Shown: positions 17,804 to 25,538 of the stretch, piece after piece | Layout of the letters: the number at the start of each line of letters is the position of its first letter | Numbering within the stretch: position 1 is the first letter of the stretch | Assembly (NCBI GenBank): GCA_037447655.1 | Contig: JBBHKE010001180.1 | Coordinates: 1-25,538 of the forward strand | DNA: 25,538 nt | Reading direction: 5' to 3' | From: Zygnema cylindricum | Lineage: Eukaryota > Streptophyta > Zygnematophyceae > Zygnematales > Zygnemataceae | The notes under the pieces: generated by a model | What the model saw: the letters and a program-made list of their open reading frames with translations, nothing else | The model's database searches: none | What the model was told of the DNA's origin: nothing | Made by a program: the position numbers and the translations under genes

Positions 17804-18879
17804 TCCCCCACAGAATTCGCATATCCAAATAAGCTTATCTAGATAGTGTCAACTCCAAGTTGATACAAACACAAATGGGCTGACACCTTGACAAAAAAAA
17901 CCCCAATATTGCTACACCCTTGTGAAATAAGACTTTCTGTGTGCTCAGTTTCACCACAGAATGCAAAGTTATAATAATCGTTTTGGTCACATTCACCCAC
18001 TTTGACTTTCCTTTAGAAATGCAGCCACCCTGGCAGGCAAAAACTTTGACCGACTACACCTTTGTGTAGCCTGGACTCCTTTGAGTCCGCAACAAAAAGA
18101 GTCATTGAAAATGGTTTGCTAAATGAGTTGATATTTAATGGCAAAGTTTGCCAATTTTTACAGATGCTCTGCGGAAGAGAGGTGGCTACCTACCAGAAAT
18201 ACTCTAAGTCCTAAAACCCCTTTCTAAGCCCCTTAGTACTGAGGTACACACCAATTGTATGCTTGTACCGTACAAGAAAGTACACGTGCCTGAGTACTTT
18301 ATGTACGGTCTTTGTACGACATGATTATAATGATGACATTTGTCACATTCAGACTTGTCATCATGAGTTCTAGGGATCTCGCAATCCTCCTGGATACTAC
18401 CACGTGTCATCTGGTGTCGGCGCGTCAAAAAACTGTCGAAAATGTCAATTCGTACAGTCGGCTGTCGCGTGAGACGTTGGATCATGAATCGGTGTTTTTA
18501 TTTCGTCCGCCTTCACAAATGACTTCAACATTTATTTCGTGCGCACCATATTTATTTAGTGCGGCACCGTTCCATATGGGTTTCGTTTGATTTCGCCTTT
18601 AAATAGATGTATCAGCTTAAATTACTTTATACTTTATTCAAACCATTTAGATGTATCGAGTAACTCTACGTCTAGCGGATAAGGCGGGGAACCTAGATTG
18701 TACGGATGTATGCCAAAAAGACAAGCATCAAATCATGAGTTCTTTGGTTATATTGGCAACGCTCGACTCCCCTCCTTCCTGTCTCGTTGGCTACTTTAGG
18801 CATCCATGGATGACTTAGACAGACCACTTGACAAAACAATAAAACAAATTTAGAACTTGAAAATACCAAAATTTTAACA
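17784..18879 (-). repeat. 5' LTR of element 3
   Basis: This 1096-bp copy reads on the minus strand TGTTAAAAT...AGAATTTCA. It has an ATG 20 bases before its end, as in element 2. The strongest agreement with the other LTR is in the first 200 bases of the plus-strand reading (CCCCCACAGAATTCGCATAT and on) and around 18300-18480. Confidence 0.87.
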
Positions 18880-18884
18880 ATGTC

Positions 18885-19899
18885 CTCGCACCCGTAAAGA
18901 CATTCCATTGCCAAACCGGGGACATCCTCCTCCACCCATTGTCCTCATCAGCCATCTTCTAGTGTTTTGCACTGTGTTTGTCGTTGTGCGTTACGGCATG
19001 GGTTACCCTTACCCTAAGCTATAGTGTATCACCAACTATCGCCATGAATTTATCCAAGTGACCTTTCGACTCCATTTCAACTACTTCATTGCGCACATCA
19101 CCAATGACGTGGCGTGTCACTCACTTTTTTTGTTTTCACTTTGGGTTTTAGCTAGACGATGAGTAATTATTGTCCCTACATTGTGCATCTATAACAAAAT
19201 TTGAACAAGTTCGATCAAATTTTGTAAAAAAATTGTACACTTTGTTCGTACTTCGCGCTCAACTTTTCAGTTTTTTGTGTGCCATCCACTTTTTTGGTCC
19301 CCATCTACGCAAAACGTTTACCATGGCGTTTTCTTGCATCTTTATTATATTTGTTCTTCTCCATTTTTATCCCATATTATGAAAGGTGTAATGGGTAAGC
19401 TTTTTTCATCACATTATTTTTTATAGTTGCGAGTTTGCTGCGCATATGACTTTTACCGAGAAACAACAAATAGCTGAAAAATATTGTGGGTACATGTTTG
19501 TTTCAAACAATGTTAGAATGTGTCATAAATTATTTTGTCGTTATCTTGTAAACTATGTTATGGTCAAAGATGACATGGTTGTGGTAACAACATACAAAAT
19601 ATTTAGAGGATAAAGGTCACTATAAACAGACTTTGTTCCGTAAACATAAACATGAGCTTGTAGAGAGACCTTTTGTTAAAATCATCTCAGTTGTTAAATA
19701 TGAGTATGATAAACCGTGAATCGCGTTAGCATAAGTACATTTAATGATTATTTTAATATTAAATACTCAAGTTTAAATGTCATACGATATTTTGTGCATC
19801 TTTTGACGGCTAATGAAAATCATGTCAAATGACATAAACATACGTCATCACCACACTATGTATCAACTTTATACGGGTAGGAACCCGATTGCATTAGGA
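18885..19899. other. Intergenic stretch, nothing recognised
   Basis: This AT-rich DNA of about 1 kb lies right of element 3. Only one short open frame (70 codons, 19170-19382) is seen, hydrophobic and without a known motif. No TIR, LTR end or RNA gene is evident. Confidence 0.45.
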
Positions 19900-20036
19900 T
19901 TAAACAAAAATACCCCCATACACGTTAGTTTTGCCACTGGGTGAGCTAAGAGGAATTCCGACGGGGGTCGCCATACGAAGGTTTCCTTCAAAAAAGTCGA
20001 AATTATGACGCGTAAAAATTGGTAGGGTTTGGTTGA
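19900..20036 (-). pseudogene. Possible copia gag start fragment
   Basis: Minus-strand residues INQTLPIFTRHNFDFFEGNL, directly after the LTR-like block, resemble the copia Gag opening (P-I-F-x-G-x-N-F-x-F-W). The frame then runs into low-complexity residues and stops near 19900. The expected Trp is Phe and no other Gag block follows, so this is a weak call. Confidence 0.3.
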
Positions 20037-20341
20037 TGTAACAGGGACAAAATACCACAGTGCACAACGAAAGATACCTAGAACCTCCTCTTAGCAACAA
20101 CAAGATCACACCACAAGGACAAGTAAAGGGTAGCGCTTTATTACTCATGAGAAGATTATAACATCCAGCGCTCGCTGCGAAGGACTACATGAAGAGTCTG
20201 TCCTTTAACTAAGTCTGCCCGACTATTTAAACTCACTAGTTGTTAGTCACTCCTGTACTGTACAGGTGCACACGTGGACCTTCAAGGTCTTCCAAGATCA
20301 ATCTCAAAACATATTTCTAGAACTATATAATTCAATCTACA
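20037..20341 (-). repeat. Probable short LTR of an inverted degenerate retrotransposon
   Basis: Read on the minus strand, this 305-bp block starts TGTAGATTG and ends CTGTTACA, so it has TGTA/TACA ends. It contains a TATA-like TTTAAATA (20224-20231) followed by AATAAA (20137-20142), an order expected for U3-R. No target duplication flanks it (TTCCG versus GTTGA). The next bases do not match the half-tRNA primer site of the other elements. The call rests on internal signals only. Confidence 0.4.
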
Positions 20342-20749
20342 TTCCGCGGCGTTGCTATACTGCTACGCTGCGTTGCTATGTTGCACTCCTATACTGAGCT
20401 GCTATGTTGCTACGCTGTTTAGTTGCTACGCTGCTATGTTACGGGGGTCTAGAATCGCAGCAGCGCTGCTCTGACACTGCAACTATAGCATCCTAGTTGC
20501 GAGCCACTAAGTACCCAACTCTGTAACCCTGTTACAATTAAATCCCTCGCAAGAGAGAACCTCGTTCTCGTTTTTAAGAAAATAGAAACCGGTCTTCGAG
20601 CGGAGGCACATTTGATCGTGAATGTTTAGTTTAGGTGGAAGGGAATAGATTTCCTTGTTTTTGGTCAAATTGCGAATCGGTGGAATACCAACCCATTGGT
20701 CAGATAAGTCAAAGGCATACCAACCACATGTTTTAGGTGGTATTAGCAA
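20342..20749 (-). other. Interior-like remnant with GCGTAGC repeats
   Basis: The part next to the LTR-like block (20345-20440) is rich in GCAGCGTAGCAACATAGCA-type repeats on the minus strand, like the 3' interior of element 1. Further right, 20507-20749 is open on the minus strand for about 80 codons (SLPPKLNIHDQMCLRSKTGF and similar) with no ATG start and no family I know. It is cut on the right by the solo LTR. Confidence 0.35.
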
Positions 20750-20756
20750 ATGGTGC

Positions 20757-21763
20757 TGTTGGAATTATTAGAAATATGTGGTATTTTTTATGTCTAATTA
20801 GTTCAGTACAAAAAGGAAAAGGAAAAGGCGGACAACCTATCTCCACCTCCGCTCTCTACCCCCCCCGTACTTGTTGTTGTCACAAAGGAATAGAGAAGAT
20901 GGTTGAGCCAAGGGTGTCCTAGCTCAGCACGCAAGACTAAAGAGTGACTTAAGTCACTCTCAACAAAAGTTTGAGTCTGACAAGACTCAAACCTCCGACC
21001 GGTAGAGCGTGGCGTAGCCATTAGCTCTAAGCAGTTTGTCTTACAAGTCCGTTAGAAGATATAGGGTTCGATATTTATTAAAACTATTGTATGGTACTGA
21101 AATCAATTAGTTGGAATTTGAACGAAAGAACATAGAACTTGTTAAAGTTAAGTGCGGACGTCATTTCGCACTAAACAAATGAGTCGGATATTTGTTTCGA
21201 CGGTCGACATTTATGTCAGATTTAATCCGAGGGCACATATCATCGCCGAGATCGCGCAATGGTCACTTTGGATTTTATGGACGTGGCACGACTAGGCGCC
21301 GCGTGGAAAGATGACATTCAATCGCGAGAATTCCAAGGAATGAACGGACGAGTTGAAAAGTGACACGCGTCCACTCAGTGGCCTTGTCCTACACAAGCCG
21401 TACAGAAAGGACATCGGTCGTAGTACCTTTCTGTACTTTATAGTCATATGATTGGTTTGTACTTCAGTAGATACGGGCTGTTAGAGGGGTCTAGGACTTA
21501 GGAAATTTGGTAGGCAGTCACCTCTCTCTAAAAGAGCTTTGTATAAAATTGGCGTTTTTGCCGGCTCATAACTTATCTGCTGGTTGGCCGTTTTCAGTGA
21601 TTCTTTTTGCTACGAACTTAGGGGAGTCCATGTTACAAAGGAGTGCGGTCAAAGTGTTAGTTTGCCTTTCTGGACAGCAGTGGTAGTGGCTTGAAGTGGG
21701 TTAGTTAAATACTATCTAGAGGCTTCCTGTATTCTGTGGTCCAATGGAGGACACAGAATTGCA
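20757..21763 (+). mobile_element. Solo LTR of the element 2/3 copia lineage, 1007 bp
   Basis: The block starts TGTTGGAAT, ends AGAATTGCA, and is flanked by perfect 5-bp repeats GGTGC at 20752-20756 and 21764-21768. Its right half is colinear with the element 2 LTR: GCCGAGATCGCG, TGATTGGTT, CAGTAGATA, GGACTTAG, CATAACTTA, GATTCTTTTTGCTA and CTAGAGGCTTC. The last 20 bases carry the same ATGGAG start as element 2. No interior follows, so it is the product of LTR-LTR recombination. It interrupts the remnant to its left. Confidence 0.9.
20941..20991. repeat. Two hairpins in the solo LTR
   Basis: A perfect 20-bp palindrome, AGAGTGACTTAAGTCACTCT, lies at 20941-20960. Ten bases later comes a 9-bp stem, TTTGAGTCT/AGACTCAAA, with a 4-base loop (20970-20991). 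These have no counterpart in the LTRs of elements 1 and 2 and may be a small insertion or a regulatory fold. Confidence 0.6.
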
Positions 21764-21768
21764 GGTGC

Positions 21769-23640
21769 CACTAAGGTGGGTACAAGTCAACTAGCGAGGA
21801 AGTAAGTGTTATAGTTATGTGCCACAGTAGGAGGGGTATTTAACAACAACTTTAATTTTATGCGTGACTTTAGACATCGTCGACGTAACAATTTTTTACT
21901 TTGGCCCCTATTCACAAATTTTCGGCATGCAAGAGTAAAGTACTAATATTCAATTTCGATTAGAAATGGAGTTTATGTGTTTTAAAAGGGCTACGGTCGG
22001 GGAGGGGGTCTCATTCTCTTAGAGGTGGTGGCAATTAGGGCCACGAAGGCCAAAGCAGTGTAGCTTAAGTTAGAGCATTTTGATGAGAAACCATAAAAGT
22101 TGGACGGATGGAGCAATCCAGGGTTCTCTAATGGTGCAAGGCCACAACGATCTACAATTTTTGATGGATTGTATATGAGCAATATAAAATTCAAATTGTC
22201 TCTATTTTTAGTGGTTGGGCGAGAAAAAAAAAGACATCCTATGAGACGCATTTTAACCTTTGTGTTTTTCACATGTTTTTGTTAGTTCGCGTTTAGCTTG
22301 TAAAATTTGACTTTATTGGTCGATAAGCAATTCTCGTTAGTTTGACTTGTTGGAATAATTATTGGCCCACAAAAGCAGAAAAAACCTTGATTTTGTTGCC
22401 ACCCATAGAGATTTAAAAAAAAATACTGCACCAAACGTATGGGTTTTGATCATGGAGGTCGCAGCTCACAATTCAATTTTATTTTATGATCTTGATTGCA
22501 AGCTTTAGGGAATAAAATTAAGATATATGCCTACATGTTTACTTATTGGTATGATGTTTGAATTTTTTGAAAGTTTAAATGCTTTAATGAAAAAAATGTT
22601 ATGTCACATTAAGAAAATGTAAACAACAAAGTAGTGTTTACGTCATCCTGAAACTTAGTATGTACTTCTATTTGGTGTCTTCCCTTGTTTGGCTCTATGC
22701 CACCCCATGGCAACTCATTTCCAAACTAAAATGTGAATCACCTTGAGAGCCAAACTAAGGTAAAGCAACACTGATCTACCGAGTAGGAAAACTCCTTCAC
22801 ACGTCTCACACGATTGTAACATTTTTGCAAAAGGGGAAAATACTCGTATTTTTTTGCCTGTCTCACACATGTACGGAGAAGAACTTAAGGGCTCTTAGAC
22901 CCCCACTTCCTCTCACAGATCCTTTGCAAAATTCTACACTGTCTTCGCCTCCCTCTTGTACTACCTCTCCCTTTTTTTTTCCTATAATGAAACACGTCAA
23001 TGTTCGTTTGAAATGGAAGTGATGTAAAAAATATGCTTTTGACTATCTTTGCATGCATTTTGGTGAGAGTTTGAGAGAGAAAAAACAGAAAAATATAAGA
23101 AGCCATGGCATAAAGCTATAAAATAAATTACTTTTCACAAGTTAGCATGATGTCACAATGTCACAAAATAGTAGACCTCTACAAAGTCACAGAAAAATTG
23201 ACATCCACATTATTAAACTGCATAAATTTATGTTGCGTCTACAAATGTCATGACTTTTAGGTGACAATTTTTGTTTTTCGAGCATTGGAACAGTTGGAAA
23301 ACTGGTAAAGAGGATCTTCACTGAAAAACACAGTTTCATCTCATTGTTACCGTTGCGTGGACAAGTACGATTATTGCCACTTACTCAAGGAACCAATCAC
23401 GCTCAACTGAATTCCGCACGAAATTTGAAAATTGCGGAACTCAAATTTTCGACACTAAACATTCCATATACGAAATTTTCGTTCTATAGAATTTTTGTGC
23501 TGGCTCCGGACTTCGCATGAAACGATCGCACGTTTCAAACATACATAACATTTCCGTACGGTTGTCGAGACTGAGAAATGGGAAGCATCTTTGAATGCAT
23601 GGAGTGACACTGCATAGATGTCCTATGCGCATAAAAAGCA
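21769..23640. other. Intergenic region, nothing recognised
   Basis: About 1.9 kb of AT-rich DNA. Open frames are short and show no known domain. The longest (93 codons, minus strand at 21991-22272) has no neighbour or motif to support it. TGTTGGAATAATTATTGG at 22349 resembles an LTR start, but no partner end or duplication was found. Confidence 0.45.
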
Positions 23641-23763
23641 CGGAGTAAATCAGTATATAAATAAAGGAACGTTGTTCGCCTTCGGGGAAACCCTTATATA
23701 GGCGCCGTGTCTATCTCGATTTTTTTCTGTCCGTCCGCAGTACGGACGGCCGTACCGCGGGGA
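23641..23763 (+). promoter_or_regulatory. TATA-like cluster before the minisatellite
   Basis: TATATAAATA lies near 23653 and TTATATA near 23694, with a GC-rich GGCGCC between the second one and the minisatellite. They could be a promoter or part of an unrecognised element. No open reading frame of convincing length follows, so the call is weak. Confidence 0.2.
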
Positions 23764-24256
23764 CGATGTAGCGTTGCCGTGCGACCGCCCGCTGTACAAA
23801 CCGCTGTACCCCTGGCTTAATTCAACGTTGTCGTGCGTCGCTGTGCAGACCGCCGTACGGATGGCGTAATTTTACGTTGCCGTGCGTCGTTGTGCAGACC
23901 GCCATATGGATGGCGTAATTTTACGTTGTCGTGCGTCGTTGTGCAGACTGCTGTACGGATGGCGTAATTTTACGTTGTCGTGCGTCGCTGTGCAGAGCGT
24001 CGTGCGGATGGCGTAACTTTACGTTGCCGTGCGTTGTTGTGCAGACCGCCGTATGGATGGCGTATTTTACGTTGCCGTGCGTCGCTGTGCAAACCGCCGT
24101 ACGGATGGCGTAATGTATCATTGCCAACCGTCGCTATAAAGACCGCGTACGGTTGGCACAATGTAACGTTGCCAACCGTCGCAGACCACCGTATCCTTGG
24201 CACAATGTAGCGTTGTCGTCCAACCGCTGTACGGACCACCGTACCGCAGGCACAAT
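23764..24256. repeat. 49-bp minisatellite, GTACGG-rich
   Basis: Tandem units begin ACGTTG(C/T)CGTGCGT at 23825, 23874, 23923, 23972, 24021 and 24069. Spacing is 49 bp four times and 48 bp once. A diverged unit lies on the left and about three shorter diverged units on the right. Each unit ends in a CCGTACGGATGGCGTAATTT-like segment. The array is GC-rich in AT-rich surroundings. It keeps several overlapping frames open on both strands; these are by-products of the period. Confidence 0.92.
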
Positions 24257-24258
24257 AT

Positions 24259-24280
24259 ACACCGTGAATCGTTATTAGAG
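24259..24280. repeat. Degenerate single end of the ACACCGCC TIR family
   Basis: ACACCGTGAATCGTTATTAG matches the 5' end of the TIR elements except for TG in place of CC. It lies 90 bp left of copy B and next to the minisatellite. No matching right end was found nearby, so it may be a truncated copy or the outer end of a nested pair. Confidence 0.5.
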
Positions 24281-24369
24281 ATATAACTCTAATTTGGGTT
24301 CCTAGAATTCTGATTTTTTTTCTTAAATAGGATACATGATTTTAATTTTTCCTTTACTTTAATCAAGGT

Positions 24370-24922
24370 ACACTGCCAATCGTTATTAGCGCTGTGTACG
24401 CTAATTCCGTCTCGCTTTTTTTTTTATTCTCCATTAGCGTAGTTCATTCTATTTTTTTCTTTACTCTATTTAGGGTTAATTTTTTAGTACCGTACAAAAT
24501 GGAAGTACGCCATCAGTCAATTAGTGTGGTGTACGGACAGACCGTACAAAATTGTATATTTTTAAGTGAAAAGGTATAACTAATGAGTTTTAGTAGCCGC
24601 GGACGCATGAGAATGTGCGCTCTAAAAAAGGGGTCTAATCGGGTTGTCAAATATAACGTTCGCACATATTCGTCCAGCAACCACGTTTCGACTGTGTGAA
24701 CGTACGATTTGTGTAAGATTTGTCAGATTTTCTACGAATACCTATATTAGTGTAAGCATGTTTGCGACTGACATTTATTTTTTTCAAAGACCCAAATTAG
24801 AATTATTAAACAATTAGAATGTATGTTTTTTTTCAAAAATTTCAAATTCTTAATTAGCGTAAACCACGGTAATTTTTCATGTACGCTAAAGAAACTTATA
24901 CGCTAATAACGATTGGCGGTGT
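24370..24922. mobile_element. TIR element copy B of the ACACCGCCAATCG family
   Basis: The left end ACACTGCCAATCGTTATTAG at 24370 and the right end complement at 24922 match copy A (1511-1726), with one change in the left repeat. Subterminal TGTACGCTAATTCCGTC and TTAGCGTAAACCACGG segments are shared. At 553 bp it is 337 bp longer than copy A, which looks like an internally shortened relative. No transposase frame is present, and the flanking bases do not show a clear duplication. Confidence 0.75.
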
Positions 24923-25538
24923 GTAACAGCAATAGCGGATCGAACTTGTTTATAAAGGGATATTTAGGTGTTATGATTATAGAGTACTAAATTTGGTAGA
25001 CGTCCGCAAAAGAATCACGCTATTTGGAGTTATATTTTAAAAGTTATAGCGATGGGTGCATTTAGGTGACAGCGTGGGGTCTAAATAACAAGTGGGTATC
25101 ATTGAAACGGGTTAAGGGTCAAATTAGTACCGAAATTACGTGTGTACGTTTCATAAAGTTCTAATGAAACGTTTAGTATGCACGGTGGTTCGTTTCGTAC
25201 AAATTTTAGTACGAAACGTCACTTTTACTTAAAGGAATTTCGTAGGAAGTTTCGCGTGCGAAATTTGTTACGCACGATCGTGCGAAGTCGCGTTTCGTTT
25301 GGCGCGCACTTTTGCACGTAAATGTTACGTAGTGAAACGTAACGTTTGATTGGTTAGTAAAGTGCTAAGTAGTTAGTAAGAGATTTCGCACGTTTTTGCA
25401 TTGGTCAGTCTGAGTCTTTGCTGATCAATGATTGGCCCAGGTAAAAGCCTGTTAAAACGGAGCGTTGACTCTGGCCTGGCGAGTCCAGGGCGATGATGGA
25501 TAAATAGTGAAGTGTAAGAGGAGAGTAGACATCTTTTC
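24923..25538. other. Right-edge region with clustered inverted repeats and promoter-like end
   Basis: No gene is called. Stems include CGTTTCGTAC/GTACGAAACG (25191-25218, 8-base loop), the 14-bp palindrome CGCACGATCGTGCG (25271-25284) and GTTACGT/ACGTAAC (25324-25343). Toward the edge, TGATTGG boxes (near 25349 and 25430) and ATAAATAG (near 25501) resemble a CAAT/TATA arrangement. A gene or LTR may lie beyond the window. Confidence 0.4.

Larger units (their letters stand above)
14561..18879 (-). mobile_element. Copia-class LTR retrotransposon 3, inverted, old and internally deleted, 4319 bp
   Basis: Direct LTR copies lie at 14561-15847 (3' LTR) and 17784-18879 (5' LTR), read on the minus strand as TGTTAAAAT...ATTTCA. 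After the 5' LTR comes a decayed primer site, then gag fragments like those of element 2, a zinc knuckle, an unrelated charged stretch and a RNase H remnant. Protease, integrase and RT are missing. The 3' junction (CTAGAAAATAATCTGAG|TGTT) is clearly homologous to that of element 2. The flanking pentamers (ATATA and ATGTC) agree at only three of five bases, so the duplication has decayed or the ends shifted. LTR divergence is visibly far greater than in elements 1 and 2. Confidence 0.85.

Noticed and set aside
20803-21021. Minus-strand frame containing TGRRFESCQ-like residues
   Set aside because: Such residues commonly arise from tRNA-like DNA read as protein. It lies inside the solo LTR, and the tRNA resemblance itself is incomplete.
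20904-21072. Possible tRNA gene (TAGCTCAG and GGTTCGAT words)
   Set aside because: The two box-like words are about 145 bases apart, with hairpins between them. No cloverleaf or anticodon arm could be formed.
22349-22375. TGTTGGAATAATTATTGG resembling an LTR start
   Set aside because: No matching LTR end, second copy or target duplication was found nearby.
23921-24239. Repetitive 60-89-codon frames on both strands
   Set aside because: These are products of the 49-bp minisatellite. Periodic residues reflect the DNA repeat, not a protein.
23764-24256. Regular array considered as CRISPR
   Set aside because: Whole 49-bp units are repeated, with no unique spacers between conserved repeats, and the setting is a plant nuclear genome.

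Overview
This is a plant-type (streptophyte) nuclear DNA window dominated by transposable elements. It contains only the 5' tip of one recognisable host gene. The plant assignment rests on three observations: a spliced minus-strand gene start at the left edge that encodes the beginning of a plant-type CG-1 (CAMTA) DNA-binding domain; several Ty1/copia-class LTR retrotransposons with about 1-kb LTRs; and short TIR elements with intergenic DNA between them. I cannot name the species. Layout, left to right: 1-610 holds exon 2 (partial), intron 1 and exon 1 of a CAMTA-like transcription factor read leftwards, with a telo-box in its leader. 1511-1726 is a short TIR element. 2008-2645 is a hAT-type MITE with a perfect 8-bp target duplication. 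2894-7491 is copia element 1, with two LTRs of 1000 and 992 bp and TSD TGTAC. It codes only for a Gag-like protein with a long basic tail. 7548-13950 is copia element 2, with LTRs of 1038 and 1021 bp and TSD AGAAA. It has a full Gag-protease-integrase-RT-RNase H order, broken by three frameshifts and two stops. 14561-18879 is copia element 3, inverted, old and internally deleted, and related to element 2. 19900-20749 holds remnants of another inverted element. 20757-21763 is a solo LTR with TSD GGTGC. 23764-24256 is a 49-bp minisatellite. 24370-24922 is a longer relative of the first TIR element. The remaining DNA shows no gene I can support. What ties the region together is one copia lineage. 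In elements 1 and 2 the primer binding site directly after the 5' LTR reads GGTTATGGGCCCA. This complements the anticodon arm of initiator tRNA-Met rather than its 3' end, the half-tRNA priming known from Drosophila copia. In elements 1, 2 and 3 the likely gag start codon lies inside the last 20-26 bases of the LTR and is in frame across the primer site. The solo LTR keeps the same ATG. Element 2 is a recent but broken autonomous copy. Elements 1 and 3 lack integrase and reverse transcriptase, so they would need proteins supplied from elsewhere. Coordinates of LTR ends, TSDs, splice sites and stops were read directly. Divergence figures are rough counts by eye, and all homology calls are motif recognition without database support.
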